DNA of 64,000 nucleotides from Tricholoma matsutake (taxonomy: Eukaryota; Basidiomycota; Agaricomycetes; Agaricales; Tricholomataceae), in NCBI GenBank assembly GCA_026075535.2, contig AP026543.1, forward strand, positions 11,656,001 through 11,720,000, given 5' to 3'. Position 1 is the stretch's first letter. Each line of letters starts with the position of its first letter. A program made the position numbers and the translations under genes. The notes under the pieces are model-generated. The model was given only the letters and a program-made list of their open reading frames with translations. It was not told the origin of the DNA and ran no database searches. Shown piece by piece: positions 33,685 to 42,907 of this stretch.

Positions 33685-33892
33685 GACAGGAGTAGTAGGG
33701 GAGTGGCAAATGGAAGGTGTTTGAAAGACAAAGGGGGGGGGGATAACATGTCAGGAGTTCTAGTTCCATTAATTTGTAATCCAAGATCTAGTGATTGGGC
33801 AGACCAATCAAAAAGAAAATGACATAGGTAAGTGTCAAGTGGCTAGGAGATTTTCTACTGTTGTTTAAGTGCAATGGGAGTGGCCCATAACC

Positions 33893-34165
33893 TGTACAAA
33901 ATCAACCTAGAATACACAAGAGTAAACTAAGGTATAGTAAGCAATCTGTAACTTGGAATGTGGGTTAATGCTCACCTCAGTCTTTGTATAAGTGACTGAG
34001 GTGATTGGGTATCTATCTACCTGTATATATATGTTCAGTCAAACAAAGAGATAACAAGAGAAAAATTATCTATGAGTCATTTGTTCAGGGACATCAAAGG
34101 GATGTGCTAAAAATAGAGTGTGCATCAAACATGCTGATTGTGCAATCACAGTGTGAATCTCAACA
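33893..34165 (-). repeat. 5' LTR of the copia element
   Basis: 273 bp, TGTACAAAATCAACC...GAATCTCAACA on the plus strand; partner of 28744-29152 without the tandem expansion. Confidence 0.9.
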
Positions 34166-36176
34166 TCTTGAAGGATCATTGGTATCTCAAATGTGGATCA
34201 CTACATCTGCCATCCTGTTGAACTAGAAGATATGTCACTTTATGACTGGATATCACAGTACAAACATGTGAAATTTCCAGCAAAACCTACAAAGAAATCA
34301 GTGCCACCTGATCATGATGACTCTGATAATGTGGAGCATGCTGATCACCAGGAACCTGTTGAGGATGATGGTTCTGGCTTGGATGACCACAAAATACCCA
34401 ACAGCATGCTGCAATTCACTGCATCACACCCCCTGGTTGCTACTCATAGCTTGAAGTGTTTTCCTTCTCCACTTGTGCCTATTTCAATAGATCAATCACT
34501 CTCTCGACATGACCAAGGTGACAGAAAGTTCTATTGCACAACCATGTTAACTTTGTTCAAACCCTGGTGATCTGGTTCCACTCTTAAAGCACTCAACACC
34601 TCTGGGGACAAAGCATTCATTGCTCATCCATTTACTGACCAACAGAATAAGATAACGAAAAACTTCAATATCCGATATGAGTGTCTTGACCAGAAGAATG
34701 ATTTCTTGTCTGAATTGAAGAAGGGAGCTACAGCTGTGCCCAGTTGGATGAATAATGAGGATGTTACTCATGAAATGAACCAGTCAGATATTTTGGATAA
34801 ACTGGATGACATTTCAATAGAAGATTTGCCCACTGATGAGATCAATGTTGAACAAAGCCAATGATATCAGCAGCAAATGAAGTCAATGTCTATAAGAAAC
34901 CCTCCCAGATGACCACAACTCAACACCCCATGAGTCTGTCTCAGGCATATGTATTGGATCTGAATGGAAGAATGTGGTTGTAGCAAAAAGGCAAAATATC
35001 CTTGAAAGCTGGATGCAAAGCTATCAAGATAATAAAACTGCTCATGCTCCACCATTTGGAACTGATACCAAGCTGTCAAGGGAAAAGGTTTTCCAAGGTG
35101 TCAAGGTTGTCAACAAAGATTATCTGGAAAAAAAGTGTGTCAGCCCTGACTGGGGAACCAAAATGGGCAATATGGCAAAGATGTTTCAACTGAATGCTGA
35201 ACAGGAATGTGCATTCTGCATAGTTGCTAACCACTCATGTTGCTCAACTTCAGAAAAATTGAAGATGCATATTGGTGGGATGGGAGGGACAGGGAAATCA
35301 CAAGTGTTAAAAGCACTGATGGAGTTTTTCAAGCAAAAAAGGAGTCACATCGATTTGTTATTGTTCTACCAGCAAGTCTCCAAATGTGCAGCTTGCAGAA
35401 GTAAAACAGAGATTGCAAGGAGTTGATTACATTTTGTGGATGAAGTGTCTATGCTGTCCTGCAAGGACATTTACAGAATCAGTGAGCAACTTGCATGGGT
35501 GATGAACATCACTGATGAACCTCTCAGAGGACTGAAAATGATTTTTGCTGGTGATTTTGCTCAACTTCCTCCTGCAATCAGGCAGGAACATGCATCCTTG
35601 TACAGCAGAACAGTTGGTTCCAATTCATGGAGTCTGCATGACCAAGAAGCTGCAATTGGGAAGTGCTCTGGCATCAGATAACCACTGTTGTCATTCTGCA
35701 TGAAAACATGGGTCAAAAGACTCAGACATTGGATGATGCCAGACTGGGTGCACTAAGCAATATGCAATACAAAGCATGCACACCATGGATTCTTGCATTC
35801 TAGAATATCCAGTGAGCTTAAAGGTCAGTCATCTGTGAATGATAAACAGTTTCATAATGTGTCAGTGATTACTCCACTGAACCTACCGAAAGATGTCATT
35901 AATGACTTGGGTTCACAGAGATTTGTAGCTGAGACCAACCAAGAGCTTAGTACCTTCTATTCTGAAGACACAGTTAGCTCAACAGATGATCAAGCACAAC
36001 ATTCACATAAGTAAAAATCATCTCATAATTTTAGGACAAAGCAGGTTCCTTCCCTGTCATCAGGACTCCAGCAGACCCTTTGGGATTTGCCTCCATCTTG
36101 TAATACAAACAATATACCTGGAAAACTTTCCCTTTGTCATGGATTATTCAACTGAATAGTGCAACAGAGCTGTAAT
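34166..36176 (+). pseudogene. Helitron PIF1-like helicase region
   Basis: Follows the copia insertion. Plus strand: a linker with acidic repeats (34310-34400), then NAEQECAFCIVANHS (35195-35240), Walker A GGMGGTGKSQVLKAL (35275-35320), Walker B-like VDEVSMLSCKDIYRI (35433-35480), FAGDFAQLPPAI (35550-35580). C-terminal helicase pieces follow, ending TNNIPGKLSLCHG and NSATEL near 36110-36172. This is the 5'-to-3' helicase that unwinds the strand displaced by Rep. Stops and frame changes are frequent. The sequence stops abruptly at the inverted-repeat element at 36180 and does not resume on its far side. Confidence 0.85.
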
Positions 36177-36442
36177 TTACACTCCCCCACCTAGTCCGTT
36201 CAGAGTCCGAGCTGTCCAAGCAGAATGCTAGGGATCCACATGGAATCCTAGCAAAGTCCAAGCTCAGTCCGAGTTGTCCACATGGAATGCTCAGACTAGT
36301 CAAATAGTCCAAACAGCTGCTTGTTCTGAGTGAATTCACAATCAATTTCCAAGTAAAGTCCTAGCAGTCTGAGCTCAGTCCAAGCCAGGTGTGGACTTAC
36401 AAATTTTTGACAAAGTCCACACAAAAGATTACAGCTAACACA

Positions 36443-36505
36443 GGATTTGAACCCATGACCTCAGGTTGCAAACAAATTACTAAAGACAATTATACCACTC
36501 CACCA
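36443..36505 (-). promoter_or_regulatory. tRNA-like Pol III promoter, left end of copy 2
   Basis: Minus strand: A box TGGTGGAGTGG (36495-36505) and B box GGTTCAAATCC (36443-36453) both match the Pol III consensus fully. Points to the left terminus. No cloverleaf acceptor stem was found. Confidence 0.7.
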
Positions 36506-37254
36506 CAGGGGCAGGGTTATTTCTTATGATTAATGTTATTTATTACCTATTTACAAATGATATACAACAAAAAAAAAATCACCATTGCTTGAAATAAGCA
36601 ACGGTGCATGATAAATAAGAAAAGCCCCCCTATTGCAGAGGGGGGTGGCTACTAAATGTAAAAAAGGCTGGTGAGGCAGCGGGTACAGTGTCCCCCCTTC
36701 ATCCTTGCATGTCCCCTTGTTCCCCTTGTTCCCCTTGTGGTCATGATTGTCCCTGCACCTGTCCCTGTTATTGGTTTCCATTCTTGGTGTTTTTTTTGTC
36801 CTCATTTTCTGTTTCGAGAAGTGGTGGGGTGGTTAGTGGCAGGTGGTGCATCAGGGGTGTTTTGTGTGCTTACTTTGTGGGTACCCTGCTTCCTCAACCT
36901 CCCGGTGCCTCCCTGGGGTCTCTGAACCCCCAACAACCCCCTCACATCCCATTTAGATGGGGAGAAGGGGGTGGGCATGCATCATGCATTGTCATTGCGA
37001 GAGTAGTAGATAACCTAAAAATAACAGAAAAAAACTTGTTAAAACATCAAAAACAACAAAAATAAAAATAAAAATACTTAGTTTGCATTGTGTTGAGGGG
37101 CCTTGGGCCCCTCAACACATGTCAACAGCTGTCAACATCCAAACCTGTGTGTGATGTAGCACTCTTGCAGCCATGCAGTTCACTGTTTGTTGTTGATGGA
37201 TGGGCATAGGAGTGGTGTTTGCAGCTGTTTATGGCAGTGGGAGGCAGTTGGTGG

Positions 37255-37568
37255 TAGGGAACTGGATGGGTTTTACCCATGGGTTTCCCACACTTTTATT
37301 TCCTAATTTATTCAATGAGTTTTGCATGAAAAATCATGAAAAAAAGATTTTCTGGAAGCTTTTTGTTGGCTCTTTGTGATCTAATACATAAAACAATACT
37401 TGGGTGACATCTGTCATGTGACAAGGTTGAAAATAAATTATTTTGTCCCTTGTATCACAAGCATCCATTGAATAGCTATCAGAAAATCAGTTTTCATGCA
37501 AAACTCATTGAATAAATTAGGAAATAAAAGCGTGGGAAACCCCCGGGTAAAACCTGTGCAGTTCCCTA
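37255..37568. mobile_element. hAT-type MITE, copy 3 (314 bp)
   Basis: TAGGGAACTGGATGGG...CCTGTGCAGTTCCCTA; GTTGGTGG on both sides (37247-37254, 37569-37576), a perfect 8-bp duplication. Closest to the copy at 26533. Confidence 0.95.
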
Positions 37569-37723
37569 GTTGGTGGTGGTGGGAGTCGGTGGTGTTGGGA
37601 ATGGTGGTGGTGGTGTGGTGTGTGCATTGGCAGTGATGACGTGGCCTGTGCACACATTTGTCATGGCACAGCCACTAGAAATAGCTTGTAGGAAATCTAT
37701 GTACCTACCTCACTAGGCCTCTG

Positions 37724-37779
37724 TGGTCTAGTGGTTTAATATGTGTGTTTATCCCTTCTGTAGTCAAGGGTTCAAGTCT
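37724..37779 (+). promoter_or_regulatory. tRNA-like Pol III promoter, right end of copy 2
   Basis: A box TGGTCTAGTGG (37724-37734, full match) and B box GGTTCAAGTCT (37769-37779, one mismatch), 34 bp apart, pointing outward to the right terminus. Confidence 0.65.
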
Positions 37780-38087
37780 GGGTCAGAACAATATTTTTAT
37801 TTAATGCTAAGTTGAGCTCAGACTGCTCAGACTGCTCGTACTTGTCCTAGCATTTCTACATAATTCCATGTGGAGTCTGAATGGAATCCTACCTTGCAAA
37901 TCCAAGTCCTAGCTCTCTGCTAGGATTCCATGCAGACTGAACTCAGACTCAGTTTGGACTCAGAATGGAAATTTGGTTGGCAATTCTGCCAAATCAATTG
38001 CTAGGACAGTCTGAGCAGACAGTTTGGATTCCATGCAGACAGCTCAGATTCCATTCAGATTCCACTCAGGTTAGGTGGGGGAGTGTA

Positions 38088-38640
38088 AAGACTGCAGGAA
38101 GCATTTCAAGCGGCCATGGAAGAAGGCTGAAAAGGCACCAATAATCCTCCCTCTCAACAAGAAATATCACCCGGACCCTCTGAAGTGGCTATGCACATGC
38201 CCTCAGTTCCATAAACACTGTTTCCTGTTATGCAAGCATCTTGTCCAATCAGTACATCCTGTCAATCCAAAGTTTTTTCTAGAGGTCAAATGAGGACATA
38301 CCATTCCATTTTGGTCTCATTCCTCCCTCATTCCTCTTGATGGCACTCTTCAAATATCACCAACAATTGCACCCTCCACCACTCCCAACAAGAATGACAA
38401 TGATAGTGAATCAGATAACGATGATGATGGGCCTGTTGATATGGCAGAGAATATCAGTAGTCGAGCCACATTTCAGGAGTGCTTCACTCACAATATCAAT
38501 GTGCTTCAAGAATTTTGCAACAGTATGGAATTCCACATACAATTTGATGACAATAGAATGTTGAATATTGTCGAGCAAGAAGGAGCATCATTCTTCTGGT
38601 TGGCACATAACTGTCTGGATTGTGAACATCATTAATGTTC
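38088..38640 (+). pseudogene. MULE-type transposase C-terminal fragment with SWIM zinc finger
   Basis: Plus strand from the element border: ECKDCRKHFKRPWKKAEKA, then KWLCTCPQF...FLLCKHLVQSV (38185-38265), a CxC...CxH SWIM finger as found in Mutator-like transposases. After a stop at 38290 and a frame change comes an acidic tail (DNDSESDND-type) and a C-terminal helix FQECFTHNINVLQEFCNSME (38470-38530). The DDE part is missing, replaced on the left by the inverted-repeat element. As a truncated piece it cannot be active. Confidence 0.7.
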
Positions 38641-38852
38641 AACAAGAACTCCAGCATGGTCTGTTTGGTTTGCACTGTCGAACTGACTTATGTATGGGTA
38701 AACTTTTGTTTACTTTTATAGTATATTAGCTATAGGTAGTGTCTATAGTGTTCATAATAATATCTACAAGGTTTACTTAGCACTTTGATCATCTTCTGGT
38801 ACTTCAACTAACCAGATTCTGGTCAGGTGACCATGTCCAGGGTGGGGCTGTC

Positions 38853-39243
38853 TGTTAGGGCGGCACCCACTATCTGCTAGCTAAGACCATGCGGGTTCTC
38901 TCTACAAGAAGGGGGCGTGATCCACGCTCATGATGGGGGAATTGATGGTTTTGATGTGAGGGGTGAGTTTGTTGACAAAGGCCTTTCACACCGAAAGTGT
39001 AGGTGGAATACCTAAGAGTACACAACTGGGGTCCCCTAGGCATATATTTAGGGTTTATATACTATGTTACATATATTGTACATTGTTGTTACCGACGCAC
39101 TCGTACATGCATGTACATTTTGATGCATGCAAAATAAAATTCTCATGCTATCAAAGTGTAGTGTCATTTGGCGTCATGTAGTGTAATTCGACATAATAAA
39201 ATAAAAATGAAATTTTATTAGGTAATGGGGTGGTTTCCTAACA
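38853..39243. repeat. Putative copia-type solo LTR, 391 bp
   Basis: Starts TGTTAGGGCGG and ends GGTTTCCTAACA, the 5'-TGTTAGG...CCTAACA-3' form common in fungal copia LTRs. It contains TATA-like AT-rich sequence near 39055-39080. Flanks CTGTC and CTGAG agree in only three of five bases, so the duplication is not convincing. Confidence 0.55.
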
Positions 39244-39506
39244 CTGAGCAAGGGAACTTATAAAACTGTCAGTCAATCAACTGAGACTCTTAACACCAGG
39301 TCTTGGCTTCCACACTCCTAGTAAATTTAGTTAGGGTACAAACAGCTCCTTCAAGCACTGATCCAGGCAGACATTCACTCAAAAAACATGTGGTTAGAAT
39401 TGACCATAAATTAACAAGACAGTAAGGCATTCTACAGAGCAAACCCATGTGAGGAGGATTCAATGCTGAATTCAAATGGGCAATGGCGTTGGATCACATG
39501 AATAGC
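39244..39506. other. Spacer, nothing recognised
   Basis: No coding pattern or repeat was identified between the solo LTR and the MULE transposase. Confidence 0.4.
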
Positions 39507-41485
39507 TTACAAACTCCACTCAGTATCAGAATCAGTATCCCCTATTGAGAAGTTCCCTTGCTCAACCCCTTCTTGTGGATCATTGAGTGTGCCACCCTCA
39601 ATGTTGTCAGGGTCCATGTCCCCAAGTGGCCAGAATGCAACATTAATGAAGGGAAATTCTTGCTTTGCCCAACTGGGATCATATGGTGTAGTTGCTAGTT
39701 TGCCTTTTGAAAGGTGCTCTCTGACAGCTTTATGTAGATGCCACCAGCATAGTTGGATCTTTGTGTGATCCCAGATCCTCTTCGACATTGCTATCTCAGC
39801 CATGTTTTTATTGATGTGTACAATACTGGTATAACTCCATATCTGTCTCAAAGTTGTTTTGCCCAGGCCTCCAGCACACACTTTCATTTTCTGATCTGTT
39901 TTGCATTGAGTGTTGACTGTAGGCAGTATGCAAGTGGAAAAGCTGCATTTCTGTTCTGATCCAGAAATGCTCATTATGTACATGTTGCATCAAGTCCAAC
40001 CTCCACAATCTTGCCTTTGAGAGATGAGAGGATTCTCTTCTGACCCCAACATAGTGGTTCAACTCCTTCTTCTGCTGTCACCTTAACATGTCCACATCAT
40101 CAGGGTACTCTTCAAGTAGCATCTTTCCAGATGTCATTGGATCAGGGTCTCACTTCCATAATGTTTTGCTCATAGTTGTCCATGCTGTGTGTACTTGATT
40201 AGTGGTGACACTTGGATATAGTGCCTGAATCTTTGTTGCAAGAGAACTGGGTGTTAAGAACTGATCCTAGAGTGCGCATCAGAATCCGATCAGACACTGC
40301 AGGTGATAATAGCGGGAGGTTGTTGGGTCAATGTGGATTCTGTGGGAGGGGAAACAGAAAGGACTTGGCTTCAGCTTGTAAGAAGCTGTGCCCTTCACCT
40401 TGTCTGGTGTCCTAATTTTAAGTTGAAGGTTTGGAGGTAGGAGCAGGAAAGTGCAGGTAAATGCGGGGAGTAGTATGGAGGGACTTAGGTTAAGTTCAGG
40501 TGAGGTTAGAACTTTAGAGGGAGTCAAATGGAGTTCAGACTCTTAGAGAACTGAGGTTGGAGTAGAAGGAGGTTTAGATTGGCAGGATAAAGTCGAGTCT
40601 ATGTCAATATACGAACTGAGGAATACAAGGCAAAACTAACTAAGCTTAAATACTGTAGTCTGGAATAATGTGGAACAGGAACGAAGATTGCGGCAGTGTC
40701 TTGACTGTGTAGATAAATTATCTAGTGGGAGCCGCACAGGAATCTGTAGTCAAATTTGCAATAGAGATGGCAGCCTTGGGAAGGCAGCCATGGATGCTGT
40801 ACAAGGCGGCCTGGTGCACAGCAGTGTGGGCAGTGCAAGGTGGCCGGGAACAAAATCGGAAGGAGTAGACAAATGTTGGGTTCAATGTGTGGGAAAGAGT
40901 CGGACAGATGCGGGTTCCGATTGGGCGAGGAACGGTTCTTGACACCGGGTTTCCACCACTGTAGGTTCTCCTGGATGATCTCAAGTGCTTCCGGTGGCAT
41001 CACCACATCATAATAAGGTTTGTGTTTTGCATGGTGTTGTAGACATATAATAATAATGCGCTCATCTGCTGATGAGCTCTTCTTGCAGGATACAATCAAT
41101 CTGCTTTTCCAGTCAAACCGCTCCATTCCAAGGGTATCACAATGTTTTGCACCCTCTCTTTGGCTTGGGTGTGACTTCTGCTGAACACTTTGCATCCTGG
41201 CTACACCACAGCCATGTCTTGTGCCCTGTCATTATCTTCCAGTGGTCTCATACTCTGTCATCCTATGTTTAGGCTCTATACCCATAAGCCATCTTTGTCA
41301 CATACCAAAAATGCCATCCAGTGACCTTCCACACCTTGTGAGTAAGCATCTGCACCCTTTCCTTGTCAGTAACTAACAGATCCTCTGCCATTGTAAAAGT
41401 GCCATCAAATTCCACTACAGAGGTGCCCCAACATTTTTTTCTTAGTGCTGAGAAATGTTTTTGAAGGAAACAAGAGTCTTGTTGT
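39507..41485 (-). pseudogene. MULE transposase, split by a solo LTR
   Basis: Minus strand from about 41485: FSALRKKCWGTSVVEFDGTF, MAEDLLVTDKERVQMLTHKV, then (41195-40945) QREGAKHCDTLGMERFDWKS with HHAKHKPYYDVVMPPEALEI. The 693-bp solo LTR follows. The reading resumes at 40251 with SLATKIQALYPSVTTNQVHT, and ends with DHTKIQLCWWHLHKAVREHL (39780-39720), the conserved Mutator-like block after the catalytic domain, and an acidic end at 39507. The order fits the MULE family of mushrooms. The central catalytic region (40080-39840) is frame-shifted. Removing the LTR leaves the frame joined. Confidence 0.75.
40252..40944 (-). mobile_element. Solo LTR of the 692-bp Ty3 family
   Basis: 693 bp. On the minus strand it starts TGTCAAGAACCGTTCCTCGC and ends ...GGATCAGTTCTTAACA, as do the LTRs at 50315-51006 and 55815-56506. 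The flanks CTGGG (40247-40251) and CCGGG (40945-40949) differ by one C/T change, so they are a nearly perfect 5-bp duplication. It was left by LTR-LTR recombination, inside a MULE gene. Confidence 0.92.
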
Positions 41486-41524
41486 GCTTGTCAGTAGTCA
41501 TGTTATTGTTACAACAATACAAAC

Positions 41525-41969
41525 TAAGATAGTCCTCACTCATACACAACAATGTCACGTGCATTCATTGATTTCAGTCAAAAGTGGGCACTGACATTGT
41601 CACACTGTGTTTTTAAAAAAAAGGCAACTGAGGAAAGTTTTATTAAGTGTTTTTAAAAAGAACTGTGCAAACCAAATTTGAACTAAGGAATGAGTGACAG
41701 GAGTATTGCTTGCAAAGTCGGCAGTCCATCAAAAATCACTCGCAAAGGAGTCACAATCAGAACATTGACTTCCATAACAAAATCCTATACTCCTCCCACA
41801 AAACTTGCACAGTGCCCACCAGGTTTTGGTAGAACCTTCCTGATATGAAGATAAACCTTTCCTCAGAGCCATATTCTGCAAAAAGGCCTCCAAACATTGT
41901 TCACAGGTGAGATGGGTGTGAAATTGTTGATTCATGTGACGTCGTTGTGTATGAGTGAGGACTATCTTA
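41525..41969. mobile_element. MITE with ~36-bp terminal inverted repeats
   Basis: TAAGATAGTCCTCACTCATA at the left is matched by its reverse complement at the right end, continuing through CACAAC and GTCAC. 445 bp, no gene (a 68-codon frame inside is not convincing). No clear target duplication was found, so the superfamily is open. Confidence 0.65.
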
Positions 41970-42907
41970 ACACTTTGGTTCCCATCGTCAGATTCTAGAC
42001 TACAAGAGGATCTTCATGTGTGGAACCATGACTTTGGGTATGATGCACAGCAGGTGGTGGTAGACTAAGAGGCTTGCCTTCTCGCTTGCTTGAGCTCGTG
42101 CACTTCTATTTGTTTCCTGACATTGTGCACATTGCTTGAATCCATACTTGTGTTCAGGAGGGAGGGTTTTTTTACACTTTTGATTGTGAGCAGATGCAGA
42201 GGTCTATGTTGTCCATAGTACATATGTTCATTCAACAGAAGTTAGATACATTTTTAGAAGTCACATGATATTTCACGTGACGTGGGGTTCTCCTATTGAG
42301 TATCGAGCCGCAACAATTGTCTTCCCCTTCGATTCCAAATGACAGATTATTTTATTGAACTAGAATGCGACCCACAATTCATGTAGATGTCATCGAAATA
42401 ATCATAAAACTTACACCGTTGGGCCGAAAATGAGATAAGTATGAGTCTCGCAACATAAGGCAACATAGAACAAATTTGTCTAGCCCAACTAGACAAATAT
42501 CATCTCATTCGTCAAACTCATGCTTCCTCTTTCTCCAGGAAAAGATTGGAAGGGCCGACTTGTTCATCGGGCACTAGAGACATTTGGGCATGACAGTCGC
42601 ACGCGATGCGAAAACGGAAGTTTGGAGGACTCTAGGAATCGCGACTTGACCCCCCTTAGCGTCATTCATGGGGGGAATTCCTTATGATAATACGTAAAAA
42701 TCCCAAACAATTCAAATTGTGATTTGTCTAATTGTTGCTCACAATGTGTCTTGTAAATTCTTCCTCGAGCTCAACACACGTCTCCCACTTCCCTTCCCTC
42801 ACAAGATGATAGCATAGTAGTATAAGAATAGATCTGAATGTGACCGCAAAGGAGCGAAATTTATCTTGGCTGTTCGCATAGTATGATCGTTAACGCAGAA
42901 AACGATG
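41970..42907. other. Transition from repeats to unique sequence
   Basis: No gene recognised. From about 42300 the sequence becomes more GC-balanced and rich in CpG, unlike the repeats on the left. It includes the likely 3' end region of the ferric reductase gene. Confidence 0.4.

Larger units (their letters stand above)
28744..34165 (-). mobile_element. Ty1/Copia retrotransposon, minus strand, with TCTTG duplication
   Basis: LTRs at 28744-29152 and 33893-34165. TCTTG stands before 28744 (28739-28743) and after 34165 (34166-34170), a perfect 5-bp duplication. Order on the minus strand: gag (33684 down), protease, integrase, RT, RNase H (to 29194), the copia order. The frame is broken many times. 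It inserted into the Helitron polyprotein between Rep and helicase; removing it restores adjacent Helitron sequence. Confidence 0.92.
36180..38085. mobile_element. Inverted-repeat element with tRNA-like promoters at both ends (copy 2)
   Basis: CACTCCCCCACCTAG at the left and, inverted, CACTCCCCCACCTAA at the right; TA at 36178-36179 and 38086-38087. Sub-terminal tracts contain GTCCAAGC/GAATGGAATCC-type degenerate repeats. Outward tRNA-like promoters are at 36443-36505 (minus) and 37724-37779 (plus). The core module (36600-37115) is present in reverse orientation, and a hAT MITE was inserted at 37255-37568. The same plan as 8213-10397, but diverged in sequence. The left flank is Helitron helicase and the right flank MULE transposase, so it is not a simple insertion into one gene. 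Confidence 0.8.

Noticed and set aside
38853..39243. A certain target-site duplication for the copia-type solo LTR
   Set aside because: CTGTC and CTGAG agree at only three positions; the LTR call rests on its ends alone.
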